Shown here: piece after piece, positions 41,301 to 47,472 of the stretch
Position numbering within the stretch: the stretch's first letter is position 1
Layout: the number at the start of each line of letters is the position of its first letter
DNA from: Brachypodius melanocephalos
Lineage: Eukaryota; Chordata; Aves; Passeriformes; Pycnonotidae
Direction of reading: 5' to 3'
Assembly (NCBI GenBank): GCA_013398615.1
Contig: VZSR01002145.1
Span: 3,383,782 to 3,447,781 of the forward strand
DNA length: 64,000 bases
Made by a program: the position numbers and the translations under genes
The notes under the pieces: model-generated
The model's input: the letters and a program-made list of their open reading frames with translations, nothing else
Databases searched by the model: none
Told to the model about the DNA's origin: nothing

Positions 41301-44300
41301 AGAGGGAGAGAATCACCTCAGTCCCTGCTGAACTTTATCTCAGACCAGGTGAGGGCACATGGATACACTTGGATCACTTGTCTTGTACCCTGAAACTGCT
41401 CCTTTTATGCAGTCACTGTTAGTAAATACCATTTACATTTGGCTTTTACTCTGCACTTCAGACAGGCTCCCGTTGCCAACCAGTTCTGGTCATAATTGCA
41501 ACTTCTTGAACTATCTCTCAAAGCAATGTAGAACCTAAAGAGGAGTGAATCCCAGTTGTCACTGGCACAGCTTGCATGTCGTTTAGATCACTGTGAACAG
41601 ATTTGAATCTTTAATGCATACCATCACATCCAGAGTGATGGAGATAACTGGGAAGGGATGTGGAGGAGACAGCACTGATTTACAGTGTTACACTGTTGTA
41701 AGAGTAATCATTTATTTTTGTTTGTTCCCCTCCACTCTGTGTCCTGCAGGTGCAGAGCAGCCTGGCAGACCTGGCAGTCACGGATATGTCCGGTCCCCAT
41801 CCCCCTCTGTCAGAAGCCAGGAAAACATTCTGCAGCAAAGGCCAAGTATTTTCCAAGGAACCAATGGGACAAGTGTAATCACACCTTTGGATCCTGCTGC
41901 TCAGCTACGTATCATGTATGTTTTAGAAGTCAATGTGGCACAGATATCTGTTCTAATATTTGAGCTTGTTGAAAGGTGCATTTAGGGTTAAGGATATTTC
42001 ACTATATCATTGCTCTTGGATTTATCCGAGCATTTTCATCAGTGCCTTTTGGGTAGAAGTTAGTGTCAGAAAAGCTTTGCTTTATTGTATTCATGCCTCT
42101 GGTTCTTTACATGGATGTAATTGAGGCTATTCAATGTTTGCCCACAGGCAGCTCACTCCTGGAGCCCCCTCTATCACTCAAGGCTTGCCAGCTTCCCGTT
42201 ACAACACTGCTGCTGATGCCCTGGCAGCACTGGTGGATGCTGCAGCCTCTGCCCCTCAGATGGAAGTTGCCAAAGCAAAGGAGAACAAGCATGAAGGAAC
42301 CAGGATAGAAGAGAACATGGGACGCCGGTCAGCCGTGGTGACTGACCAGCAGCAGATGGAGCAGAAGACCCTGGAGGTAGAAAAGAGGCCTGTGCAGTGC
42401 CCATATACATCTGCAAATTACTCTGGTGGCAAGTCCCAGGGACAGACTTCATCAGTAGTCTATTCAGAGGCTGGTAAAGAGAAAGGACCTCCTCCTAAAT
42501 CCAGGTACGAGGAAGAGCTGAGAACTCGAGGAAAGACCACAATTACTGCTGCTAACTTCATAGATGTGATCATCACTCGCCAGATTGCTTCAGACAAGGA
42601 TGCTCGAGATAGGGGCTCTCAAAGTTCAGATTCTTCCAGTAGTTGTACGTATCTTAGTAACTCTCTACTTCTTTGCTGTCTGTCTTAGCCTTTGAGGGAA
42701 ATAATGTGAAAAGATTCAGATGTTTAATGATAAAATACTCAGCTCTGCAAAGCAGAAACACTTGATAAACAAATAGTTTTTGCATATCGTGGCTTGCAAA
42801 ATCAGAGTTGTTTGCTTTATTCAGATTCCATGCTACAGCATGAATGCAGGATCATAAGAGTAACCTTATCAGAGGTCAGGAAACTGAAAATTACTTGGTT
42901 TATGTTAGAACACTGTTTCATGGACATATTTTTATCTCCATGGTTATCATGAGAAGAGAACAGTGTTTTGACTTTCATTCACTGTACTGGAAGCACTGGT
43001 GTTGCTAAGTATAGGCAACAAAAATTTTCTGTCATATTTACATCTTATTCCATGACCTTTGCTTGATATTCAGTGTCCTCACACCGGTATGAAGCTCCTG
43101 GAGATGCCATTGAGGTGATCAGCCCTGCAAATTCACCTGCACCTGCTCAAGAAAAGCTACAGTCCTATCAACAAGAGACACCCAAACCAAGCCAGGCAGA
43201 GAGTAAGTTCATCTGCATGTGGAAATATTCTCACAGTCACCTTTTTTAGATTTGTAGGCACAGAAGTTTCAAACCTTGAAGCTTAACAGAGTGACCTTTT
43301 CTTTTCCAACCAGCTGACCCCAACAGGCCGTACGAGGGCCCCATTCACCGCTACAGGACGCAACAGGAGCCCCCCTCACCCCAGCAGCCTCCACCTCCCT
43401 CTTCCCAGGCAGAGGGGATGGCACACGTGCCCAGGACCCATCGGCTCATCACCCTTGCTGATCACATCTGTGTAGGTTTTATAATTACGGCTTTTATTTG
43501 AGAGTATCACAAAATATTGTATCTGAATTTATAACCTCATTAGTTGCCGTCAGGCTCCAATGTCTAACCAAGATCTCTTTTCTATCTCTTTTTTATTTCT
43601 TTTGGTGACATCCAGCAAATTATCACACAAGACTTTGCTAGAAACCAAGCAGCTTCTCAGGCCTCTTTGCAGCCTCCCACCACTACATTCCAGAATTCCA
43701 CCCCTGCTCCAACGCCTGTTTCTGGCCGGGCAAAGACCTCGAACCGCTACAGCCCCGAGGCGCAGGCACAGCCCGTGCACCACCAGCGGCCAGGAGCCAG
43801 AGTGTCCCCTGAGAACCTCTCTGACAAGGCCAGGGGAAGGTAATGCATGCAGTCAGTCTAACTGCAAGTTTAATTGATGCCCAGATATGGTATTGATATA
43901 AAATAGTGCAGTAATCTTGGTGTAGATTGGAAATAAAGGTGGTTTTGGTCTTATTTTTAGGCAAACTCTCTCTCCTACTGTTTTGCCAATTACTTGGCTT
44001 GATAACATAACTTAAAACTGTTTTCCCTTTGCTAATTCTCTTAATTTCCAGTCTTTAGAGGGCTGAAAGCATGTAATAACTTAAAACTTACCAGAGTTGT
44101 TATATGGACAACTCATAGTCATCTTTTTAAATCACCAAGCTTACTTAAGCATGTAACACATAACACATATGTAGGAATTGGAAAATTACATGAGTTAACT
44201 ACTGCTATACATGCACTGAGAGTAATTATCTGTCTCTGAATCGTGGATATAGGCCTGGAAAATCTCCAGAGAGGAGTCTTGTCCCCTCAGAGCCCTACGA

Positions 44301-47300
44301 GCCAATCTCACCACCTCAGGTCCCAGTTGTACATGAGAAACAGGAAAATGTTCTTTTGCTTTCCCAAAGAACTGAGCCTACTGAACAGAGGTAGGTGTAA
44401 AACTGACTTTTAAAAACGTAATTCTGAATCTTTGTGCTGCAAACAGTGTCTTTATTAAAGAGCAGTTCAAGTGACCTTCCTCTGGTGTGCCACAGGCAAA
44501 TTGTTAATCACTGTCAATCCTTCTGCACTAACATCCAAAACTTGCTATTTGGGAGGTGCTTTGGGAAGGCTGAGGGAAAGGTCACATGTTGGTGCTCTGT
44601 CTTAAGTTTCTTGGTGCAAGCAGAGTGTTCTGTGTCACATCTGAGAGAATGTAAGAGTGAAACTCCTCGTGGTTGCCAGTTCTGTAAAAGTGAAGTGGGT
44701 TTTGAGAAAGGTCATAGTTCTTACTAAATCATTCAGTCTTCTCCTGCCTGGTTGGATTCCTGGACACTGCCGTGGTGTAGAGGGGAGGAACCCAGGCTTC
44801 CAGTACTCATGGTGCTGGAGCAGTTAATCCCTTGAAATAGTACTGGGCTAAGGAAGTTCCAGGAGGAGTGAGGGTGGGGTGTGCACAGATGGGGCAGCCC
44901 TGCCCCAGGCTGTCAGATCTGCACCATAAAACTGCACAGGATCTTCACGGGGTCCCTGGCAGTGCTGGAGTCTGCAAACATGTGGGAGATGCACACTGGA
45001 GTGGGTGCTCCTGTGCTTGCCCTGCTGAGGAAGGAAGAGCACCCAAAGTACTTATTTAAGGCTCATGCTGGTGAAAATGATTCTAATTTTCTTGGGATTT
45101 TCCACTCTGCCATTGCCTCAGGACTGTTACAGTCCATGCTGGATGTTAGGTAGATGCAAAGGGATTTTCAGGAACACAGCAGATTGCACTTTTTAGAAAT
45201 GTAAAGATCTTAGGGTAGGTAGATTATTTTTTACTTTATTTTTAGATTATTTTTAACTTACATACGAGTTGTTGGATTTTTTTTAATTCAAGCTTATTTC
45301 TCAGATTGCTGCTGCTTAAGAAAACTCAGTTATTACTGAGCCCCCCAGTGTTCATAAGATTGTTAGTGGTTTCTACCTGACTGCTTTTGGGAGGATTTAA
45401 ATGTTCATCTTACAAGTTCTGTCTCTTTGACACATGTTGGTCTTGGCAGGACTGACTCTCGCTCTCCAGGCAGTATCAGTTACCTGCCTTCGTTTTTCAC
45501 CAAACTTGAGAACACTTCACCAATGGTAAAATCCAAGAAACAGGAGATATTTCGAAAGCTGAACTCATCTGGTGGAGGTGACTCTGACATGGGTATGCAG
45601 GACTTGCCTTTTCACTCAATTTTTCCAGCTTAAGCTTTATGTGACTTCCACCTGCAGATGTCCTGACCTAAATACGATTAAATAATACAAATTAATATAA
45701 ATCTATGAATATAAAACCCAGAGAATAATTCATGACCATAGAAAGTTAGAAATTTTTTTATGCTGTTGTATGTAGGACATGTATGTATGTGACATTAACA
45801 CTTAATTTAAGATATAAAAACCACATAATTAATGAGTGAGTTGTTAAAACCTGACATTATTCTAACTAACTGTGTCTGTAATTTGGTTTTTATCAATGTT
45901 ACACATTTTCCTATTTGGAAAGGTGTCTTGAAACTAAACTGTTTGTGTTTTCTTGGCCCTTATGATTATGTCTTTTAAACAGCATTTTAATATAGTTCCA
46001 GTAATGAACACTTGACATGGTGGAATGTGATACTAGAACTATATTTTTGCTTTTTTCTTGTGAAGTAGGGCTACTGCTGATCATTTAGTGATCATCAGTA
46101 CTGAAAAATTTAGTGAAATGTGTTTTAATTGCAGCAACCGCTCAGCCAGGGACTGAAATATTCAATTTGCCAGCAGTCACTACCTCAGGTAAGTTCTTCA
46201 ATAAAAGAAACAACATATGGTCCAGAAAAATGTGATATCTTTAATATCTTAAATTTGTACTCTTTGGGGAGTCCAGTAAAAGAGGAAAATGGTGCAAATT
46301 TAAAAGCTGATATTCTGCATGAAAACTGATTTCCTGCACCATAAGAAAAAGCAAAATGACCAAATCTTTCCTCACACTCCTTTTTAATTTCTCTGAGTTG
46401 CACTTTTTGCCTCCCTTCCCACCTTTCCCTGTGTCTTCTCTTCTCTCCCAGGTGCAGTCAGTTCTAGGGGTCACTCCTTTGCAGATCCTGCCAGTAATCT
46501 GGGTCTGGAAGACATTATTAGGAAAGCACTGATGGGGAACTTTGACGACAAGAGTGAGGAGCACGGGGTCGTCATGTCCCAACCTCTTGCGGTGGCTCCG
46601 GGCGGCTCCGGCGCCGCGGTACCGGCGACTAACGAGACACGTAGGGAAGAAGCCAATCCATCTCCAAATTCAGGTATTGCAACTCCCAAATATCCCAGGG
46701 CCTTAAAGAAAATAAATAAATCAAGGGTTTGAATAACCTGGTAGCACTGAAAATCGCTGTCTTTCCTCTGTGATTGGCAGAGGTGGTGTTTGCATTTATC
46801 GTCCTGGCTTTTCCAACAACACCGATGGAACAGGAAAAGGAGAACAGGGTGTGTTGGATACCTGAAGCTTCTCAGTGCTACCTAATAATTTCTAGAAACA
46901 AACACAGAGGCTAAAGTGTGGGTGGTGAAATCTGTCCCTTCTGTTGCCAGGTGGGGCAGTCAGCAAGCAGAAGCTCATCGGCAAGTCAAACAGTAGGAAG
47001 TCAAAGTCCCCGATTCCTGGGCAGGGATATTTGGGAACTGAAAGACCTTCTTCTGTCTCATCTGTCCATTCAGAAGGGGACTACCACAGACAGACTCCAG
47101 TGTGGGCCTGGGAAGACAGGCCTTCATCAACAGGTAAGGAATGGGCTTCTTTCAAAGGCGTTTGCAGAGGTCAGATGTTGTACTGTAACACCAGGTATCA
47201 GCCAGAAGTTTCCAGCATGTGGGGGTTTTCTGCTAATTGTCACAGACCTCTCAGAACAGTTTGTGTTTGTGCCTTTTGATGCAGGTTCCACCCAGTTCCC

Positions 47301-47472
47301 ATACAACCCTCTGACCATGAGGATGCTGAGCAGCACCCCCCCGACCTCCATCGCCTGTGCCCCCCCGTCCATGAGCCAAGCAACCACTCACCCACAGAAC
47401 AGGATCTGGGAGCGAGAGCCTGCACCACTGCTTTCAGCACAATATGAGACTCTGTCTGACAGTGATGACTGA
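8214..47472 (+). CDS. NCOR1: NCOR1, nuclear receptor corepressor 1 (complete CDS, 46 coding exons)
   Basis: NCOR1 is the nuclear scaffold that bridges unliganded nuclear receptors (thyroid hormone, retinoic acid, REV-ERB) and other repressors to the HDAC3-TBL1/TBLR1-GPS2 complex. The joined exons listed below keep one frame of 7602 nt (2533 aa with the optional exon; human is about 2440). Seen in order: conserved N-terminus MSSSGYPPNQGAF, a Q8 tract, an amphipathic helix around residues 178-215 (TBL1/GPS2-binding region), the deacetylase-activating domain with SANT1 (about 430-490), an acidic Lys/Glu-rich linker, SANT2 (about 622-685), a long low-complexity Pro/Ser/Thr region with GSI-x-Q-GTP repeats, an Glu-Arg repeat, and three CoRNR boxes: IDVII (2027-2031), ICQII (2149-2153) and LEDII (2355-2359). 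The C-terminus ends LSDSDD. The paralogue NCOR2 is less likely because the sequence follows human NCOR1 nearly residue by residue in the domains. Exon borders were placed by eye from splice consensus and frame continuity. Confidence 0.97.
8322..9571 (+). other. NCOR1: NCOR1 intron after coding exon 1
   Basis: Noncoding. A short T run at 8718-8729 is the only notable item. Confidence 0.75.
9572..9708 (+). CDS. NCOR1: NCOR1 coding exon 2, with polyQ tract
   Basis: Residues 37-82 (EFAVPDYRSSHLEV...), including eight pure CAG codons at 9635-9658. Acceptor CCCTCAG, donor GTGAGG, ends phase 2. Confidence 0.96.
9635..9658 (+). repeat. NCOR1: (CAG)8 coding polyglutamine run
   Basis: Eight uninterrupted CAG codons after LL. 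A pure CAG run is a slippage-prone site, so its length is probably polymorphic. Confidence 0.95.
9709..11223 (+). other. NCOR1: NCOR1 intron after coding exon 2
   Basis: Noncoding apart from the 45-bp-period duplication listed below. Confidence 0.75.
10001..10077 (+). repeat. Tandem duplication, period 45 bp
   Basis: A 32-bp segment starting ACTATAGATCAGAATAATAT at 10001-10032 recurs at 10046-10077 with one mismatch, separated by 13 bp. Confidence 0.9.
11224..11419 (+). CDS. NCOR1: NCOR1 coding exon 3
   Basis: Residues 82-147, containing HDSLESKRPRLEQVSDSHF and a possible basic nuclear-localisation-like KRPR. Acceptor CATAG, donor GTAAAG, ends phase 0. Confidence 0.95.
11420..12344 (+). other. 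NCOR1: NCOR1 intron after coding exon 3
   Basis: Noncoding. Nothing recognised. Confidence 0.75.
12345..12527 (+). CDS. NCOR1: NCOR1 coding exon 4, coiled-coil/TBL1-GPS2 region
   Basis: Residues 148-208. The second half (KLSKEELIQSMDRVDREI onwards) is a charged heptad helix, in the N-terminal repression domain 1 of the family. The acceptor AG (12343-12344) follows a C/T tract and is GGAAG. Donor GTAAGC. Confidence 0.95.
12528..14439 (+). other. NCOR1: NCOR1 intron after coding exon 4
   Basis: Noncoding. Holds a (TTTG)n microsatellite at 13031-13058 and an interrupted T-rich run at 13859-13906. Confidence 0.8.
13031..13058 (+). repeat. (TTTG)n microsatellite
   Basis: Seven uninterrupted GTTT units. 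Confidence 0.9.
14440..14553 (+). CDS. NCOR1: NCOR1 coding exon 5
   Basis: Residues 209-246, QQLEEEAAKPPEPERPVSPP through IVQIIYDENR. Continues the helical repression domain. Acceptor CTTAG, donor GTGAGT, phase 0. Confidence 0.96.
14554..15843 (+). other. NCOR1: NCOR1 intron after coding exon 5
   Basis: Noncoding. Contains a mixed TA/CA run at 14803-14828 and an AT run followed by T run at 15283-15311. Confidence 0.75.
15844..15900 (+). CDS. NCOR1: NCOR1 coding exon 6 (57 nt)
   Basis: Residues 247-265, KKAEEAHKIFEGLGPKVEL. It is a small symmetric phase-0 exon with acceptor TTGCAG and donor GTAAGT. Confidence 0.95.
16355..16407 (+). CDS. NCOR1: NCOR1 coding exon 7 (53 nt)
   Basis: Residues 266-283, PLYNQPSDTKVYHENIK plus a split Thr codon. 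Acceptor TTGCAG, donor GTGAGT. Confidence 0.95.
17129..17195 (+). CDS. NCOR1: NCOR1 coding exon 8 (67 nt)
   Basis: Residues 283-305, NQVMRKKLILFFKRRNHA and following basic residues, a lysine/arginine-rich helix. Acceptor TTCCAG, donor GTAAGA. Confidence 0.95.
17565..17737 (+). CDS. NCOR1: NCOR1 coding exon 9
   Basis: Residues 306-363, EQKICQRYDQLMEAWEKK to EQQERFQ, a strongly helical charged segment conserved in NCoR/SMRT. Acceptor GACAG, donor GTATTA, phase 2. Confidence 0.95.
17738..19704 (+). other. NCOR1: NCOR1 intron after coding exon 9
   Basis: Noncoding. An A run at 19317-19343 is the only repeat noticed. Confidence 0.75.
19705..19795 (+). CDS. NCOR1: NCOR1 coding exon 10
   Basis: Residues 363-393, VGQRGAGLSATIARSEHEIS then EIIDGLSEQE. 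Acceptor TTTCAG, donor GTGAGG, phase 0. Confidence 0.95.
20307..20485 (+). CDS. NCOR1: NCOR1 coding exon 11, deacetylase-activating domain
   Basis: Residues 394-453, including RRVKFINMNGLMEDPMKVYK and the first part of SANT1 (FMNVWTDHEKEIFKEK). In the family this domain binds and activates HDAC3 together with inositol phosphate. Donor GTAATG splits a Lys codon. Confidence 0.96.
20931..20985 (+). CDS. NCOR1: NCOR1 coding exon 12 (55 nt), SANT1
   Basis: Residues 453-471, FVQHPKNFGLIASYLERK, the middle of SANT1. The acceptor is AAAAG after TTTCT, a fairly weak polypyrimidine tract. Donor GTAAGA. Confidence 0.94.
21102..21203 (+). CDS. NCOR1: NCOR1 coding exon 13, end of SANT1
   Basis: Residues 472-505, NVPDCVLYYYLTKKNENYKA, ending GKRRGRNQ. 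The tyrosine cluster and basic helix are the hallmark end of the HDAC3-activating SANT. Acceptor TTTAG, donor GTACAT. Confidence 0.96.
23829..23968 (+). mobile_element. CR1 LINE 3'-end fragment
   Basis: Contains the typical CR1 tail: CAGGGCTTGGAGCAACCTGG, a GGGAATTGGATGATCTTTGA block, TCCCTTCAAACCCAAACTAT and the terminal ATTCTGTGATTCTATGATT octamer-type repeats. It is 5'-truncated with no coding sequence, in sense orientation, the usual state of avian CR1 copies. Confidence 0.88.
24955..25007 (+). repeat. Tandem duplication, period 30 bp
   Basis: TGTCCTTGTATTTCCATGAA(TTG) at 24955-24977 recurs at 24985-25007 with one mismatch. Confidence 0.9.
25628..25758 (+). CDS. NCOR1: NCOR1 coding exon 14, acidic/basic linker with tandem CAG acceptor
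   Basis: Residues 506-549 (QQIARPSQEEKVEEKVEEEK and a Lys/Glu run). The acceptor is a CAGCAGCAG triplet at 25625-25633, so the exon may start at 25628, 25631 or 25634, all in frame. Inside, a KVEE duplication (AAGGTAGAAGAA twice) marks slippage. Donor GTAAGT. Confidence 0.92.
25759..28111 (+). other. NCOR1: NCOR1 introns around coding exon 15
   Basis: Outside exon 26252-26469, noncoding. A TTTTGC-type T/G-rich run lies at 27316-27355. Confidence 0.75.
26252..26469 (+). CDS. NCOR1: NCOR1 coding exon 15
   Basis: Residues 549-622. Contains basic RGRKTANSQGRRKGRITR, an alanine run and a proline run before SANT2. The flexible linker joins the two SANT domains. Acceptor CCCAG, donor GTGAGT, ends phase 1. 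Confidence 0.94.
28112..28174 (+). CDS. NCOR1: NCOR1 coding exon 16 (63 nt), start of SANT2
   Basis: Residues 622-643, STEPVETSRWTEEEMEVAKK. The tryptophan in RWTEEE is the first core residue of SANT2, the histone-tail-interacting domain of the family. Acceptor TTTCAG, donor GTAAAC. Confidence 0.95.
28500..28639 (+). CDS. NCOR1: NCOR1 coding exon 17, SANT2
   Basis: Residues 643-689, GLVEHGRNWAAIAKMVGTKS, then QCKNFYFNYKRRHNLD. Includes the second SANT tryptophan and the NFYFNYKRR helix. Acceptor ACCAG, donor GTGAGT, phase 0. Confidence 0.96.
29348..29474 (+). CDS. NCOR1: NCOR1 coding exon 18
   Basis: Residues 690-732, SSRRPREERDVSQCESVAST, then an acidic stretch (EDEDIEASNEEENPEDSE). Acceptor TTTCAG, donor GTAACT, phase 1. 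The open frame continues upstream into the intron but shows no conserved residues there. Confidence 0.95.
30132..30687 (+). CDS. NCOR1: NCOR1 coding exon 19 (556 nt, rapidly diverging)
   Basis: Residues 732-917. Largest coding exon, rich in Pro, Glu, Ser and Thr (PEST-like) with poor similarity to human except at its end (HSDNDSSATCSADEEVDGEP). Probably disordered and under weak constraint. Acceptor CCCCAG, donor GTGAGT after CAGG, phase 2. Confidence 0.93.
31374..31503 (+). CDS. NCOR1: NCOR1 coding exon 20
   Basis: Residues 917-960: ESKPSLLNPTGSILVSS and HHRAAVIPPM are clearly conserved. The acceptor at 31371-31373 is followed by TTCAGCAG, giving two further in-frame acceptors (exon start 31383 or 31386) that would remove three or four residues. 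Donor GTATGG, phase 0. Confidence 0.9.
31785..31980 (+). CDS. NCOR1: NCOR1 coding exon 21
   Basis: Residues 961-1026, GTPVSGYALYQRHIKAMHES through SPCGTSKSPSVEWE. Acceptor CCCCAG. The donor GTTGGT is off consensus. Ends phase 1. Confidence 0.93.
32021..32035 (+). repeat. NCOR1: (GT)n run 40 nt downstream of a weak donor
   Basis: About seven GT units lie in the intron just after the GTTGGT donor of coding exon 21. In pre-mRNA this is a UG repeat, a known type of binding site for CELF/TDP-43-class proteins. A role here is inference. Confidence 0.8.
32527..32697 (+). CDS. NCOR1: NCOR1 coding exon 22 (171 nt), candidate cassette exon
   Basis: Residues 1026-1083, GKPVAYMPYAEVKRIEQEAQ, ending NTARYSVPP. 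Both flanking introns are phase 1, so skipping keeps frame and joins ...VEWE to VLQPAPHQ. Skipping removes 57 residues. I recall NCOR1 isoforms both with and without this block. Acceptor TCCCAG, donor GTAAAG. Confidence 0.88.
32875..33035 (+). CDS. NCOR1: NCOR1 coding exon 23, first GSI motif
   Basis: Residues 1083-1136, VLQPAPHQVITNIPEGVRLP through MGGSISQ. Acceptor CTCAAG, donor GTAAGA, phase 0 directly after the Gln of GSISQ. Confidence 0.95.
33188..33308 (+). CDS. NCOR1: NCOR1 coding exon 24
   Basis: Residues 1137-1177, GTPGTYLTSHSQASYAQET and SVGSISLGLPRQQ. Completes the GSISQ-GTP motif across the junction. Acceptor TTTCAG, donor GTAAGG. Confidence 0.95.
33410..33511 (+). CDS. NCOR1: NCOR1 coding exon 25 (102 nt)
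   Basis: Residues 1177-1211, ASLPYIKQEEFSPRSQNSQ and on to HESVVR. YIKQEE resembles a sumoylation consensus (psi-K-x-E). Symmetric phase 1-1 exon. Acceptor AATAG, donor GTAAAG. Confidence 0.94.
33982..34079 (+). CDS. NCOR1: NCOR1 coding exon 26, GSI motifs
   Basis: Residues 1211-1243. Contains EGSITRGTPTSK internally and ends SLRGSITQ at a phase-0 intron. Acceptor AATCAG, donor GTATTT. Confidence 0.95.
34848..35016 (+). CDS. NCOR1: NCOR1 coding exon 27
   Basis: Residues 1244-1300, GTPALAQSGIAADALL through KGHVIYEGKSGHILSYD. Has a divergent GTITR copy of the repeat. Acceptor ACACAG, donor GTGAGT, phase 1. Confidence 0.95.
35445..35585 (+). CDS. NCOR1: NCOR1 coding exon 28 (141 nt)
   Basis: Residues 1300-1347, IKNVREGTRSPRTGHEI and KQGMSLRESPGSAPLE. 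Symmetric phase 1-1. Acceptor GTCAG, donor GTAAAA. Confidence 0.94.
36874..36957 (+). CDS. NCOR1: NCOR1 coding exon 29 (84 nt)
   Basis: Residues 1347-1375, GLICRALPRGSPHAELKE to SGSIMQ. Symmetric phase 1-1. The GSIMQ-GTP motif again sits on the junction, with the intron one base into the Gly codon. Acceptor TTTTAG, donor GTGAGG. Confidence 0.94.
37448..37704 (+). CDS. NCOR1: NCOR1 coding exon 30
   Basis: Residues 1375-1460, including GLKYPKQIKRESPP, a degenerate EGAITKGKP copy, and IIEGSISQ at the phase-0 end. Acceptor AAAAG in a short TTTCTAT context (weak tract). Donor GTAAAT. Confidence 0.94.
37810..38170 (+). CDS. NCOR1: NCOR1 coding exon 31 (361 nt)
   Basis: Residues 1461-1581, GTPIKYESNSGQSAIKHNVK through ERGKYEDVKTGDAVRSRH and SPMMNRVSE. 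Acceptor CTTCAG, donor GTATGT, phase 1. Confidence 0.95.
38677..38901 (+). CDS. NCOR1: NCOR1 coding exon 32
   Basis: Residues 1581-1656, NHERKNTLTPTQRESVPA, PGVDPVVAHSPFDPHHRG and PFHRALDP. Symmetric phase 1-1. Acceptor TTTTAG, donor GTAAAT. Confidence 0.95.
39647..39856 (+). CDS. NCOR1: NCOR1 coding exon 33
   Basis: Residues 1656-1726, AAAAYLFQRQLSPTPGYPSQ, ENTRQTILNDYITSQQMQ. Locally GC-rich relative to flanking introns. Symmetric phase 1-1. Acceptor CCTCAG, donor GTGGGC. Confidence 0.95.
40502..40651 (+). CDS. NCOR1: NCOR1 coding exon 34 (150 nt)
   Basis: Residues 1726-1776, GIIDLNNMAPTILVPHPGGT and ERITYIPGTQLTFPP. Symmetric phase 1-1. Acceptor GACAG, donor GTAAGA. Confidence 0.95.
41175..41348 (+). 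CDS. NCOR1: NCOR1 coding exon 35, Glu-Arg repeat exon
   Basis: Residues 1776-1834, GHPTHLAASAAANA, then 16 Glu-basic dipeptides, then ITSVPAELYLRP. Symmetric phase 1-1, so the repeat block could be skipped in frame. Acceptor TCCAG, donor GTGAGG. Confidence 0.93.
41216..41311 (+). repeat. NCOR1: Purine-rich hexamer repeat coding (Glu-Arg)n
   Basis: 96 nt of imperfect GAAAGG/GAACGG-type units encode ER x4, EK, ER x11. Codons alternate among AGG, CGG, CGT, CGA and AGA, so the dipeptide is preserved while the DNA is not pure, suggesting selection on the protein. Confidence 0.95.
41750..41915 (+). CDS. NCOR1: NCOR1 coding exon 36
   Basis: Residues 1834-1889, AEQPGRPGSHGYVRSPSPS through FQGTNGTSVITPLDPAAQ. 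Acceptor CTGCAG, donor GTATGT splitting the Met codon. Confidence 0.95.
42148..42644 (+). CDS. NCOR1: NCOR1 coding exon 37, third interaction domain (IDVII)
   Basis: Residues 1889-2055. Includes GLPASRYNTAADALAALVDA, KSRYEEELRTRGKTTITA and the CoRNR box IDVII (2027-2031), the family motif (L/I-x-x-I/V-I) that docks unliganded nuclear receptors such as TR. Acceptor CACAG, donor GTACGT. Confidence 0.96.
43074..43202 (+). CDS. NCOR1: NCOR1 coding exon 38 (129 nt)
   Basis: Residues 2055-2098, LSSHRYEAPGDAIEVISPA through QEKLQSYQQETPKPSQAE. Symmetric phase 1-1, so a skipping candidate. Acceptor TTCAG, donor GTAAGT. Confidence 0.94.
43314..43471 (+). CDS. NCOR1: NCOR1 coding exon 39, start of second interaction domain
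   Basis: Residues 2098-2150, ending THRLITLADHIC. The CoRNR box ICQII is interrupted here after Cys. Acceptor ACCAG, donor GTAGGT, phase 0. Confidence 0.95.
43616..43839 (+). CDS. NCOR1: NCOR1 coding exon 40, rest of second interaction domain
   Basis: Residues 2151-2225, QIITQDFARNQAASQ through KTSNRYSPEAQAQPVHHQ. Supplies QII of the ICQII box. Acceptor TCCAG, donor GTAATG. Confidence 0.95.
44253..44390 (+). CDS. NCOR1: NCOR1 coding exon 41 (138 nt)
   Basis: Residues 2225-2271, RPGKSPERSLVPSEPYEPIS, then VLLLSQRTEPTEQ. Symmetric phase 2-2 exon lying between two receptor interaction domains, so in-frame skipping would change their spacing. Acceptor ATATAG, donor GTAGGT. Confidence 0.93.
45450..45592 (+). 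CDS. NCOR1: NCOR1 coding exon 42
   Basis: Residues 2271-2319, DSRSPGSISYLPSFFTKLEN through KKQEIFRKLNSSGGGDSDM. Acceptor GGCAG, donor GTATGC, phase 1. Confidence 0.95.
46135..46188 (+). CDS. NCOR1: NCOR1 coding exon 43 (54 nt)
   Basis: Residues 2319-2337, TAQPGTEIFNLPAVTTS. Small symmetric phase 1-1 exon next to the first interaction domain. Acceptor TTGCAG, donor GTAAGT. Confidence 0.93.
46452..46673 (+). CDS. NCOR1: NCOR1 coding exon 44, CoRNR box LEDII
   Basis: Residues 2337-2411, including ASNLGLEDIIRKALMG (LEDII at 2355-2359), the most C-terminal receptor-docking helix of the family. The second half (VAPGGSGAAVPATNE) is unusually CpG-rich and unlike human. Symmetric phase 1-1. Acceptor CCCAG, donor GTATTG. 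Confidence 0.95.
46951..47133 (+). CDS. NCOR1: NCOR1 coding exon 45
   Basis: Residues 2411-2472, KSNSRKSKSPIPGQGYLGTE, SVSSVHSEGDYHRQTP. Symmetric phase 1-1. Acceptor GCCAG, donor GTAAGG. Confidence 0.95.
47285..47472 (+). CDS. NCOR1: NCOR1 last coding exon with stop
   Basis: Residues 2472-2533, STQFPYNPLTMRMLSSTPP through SAQYETLSDSDD then TGA at 47470-47472. The conserved acidic C-terminal LSDSDD recruits co-regulators in the NCoR/SMRT family. Confidence 0.97.

Larger units (their letters stand above)
36958..42147 (+). other. NCOR1: NCOR1 introns around coding exons 30-36
   Basis: Outside the listed exons, noncoding. No mobile element recognised. Confidence 0.7.
42645..46950 (+). other. 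NCOR1: NCOR1 introns around coding exons 38-44
   Basis: Outside the listed exons, noncoding. The stretch 44760-45080 is more GC-rich than its neighbours with no gene recognised. Confidence 0.7.
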
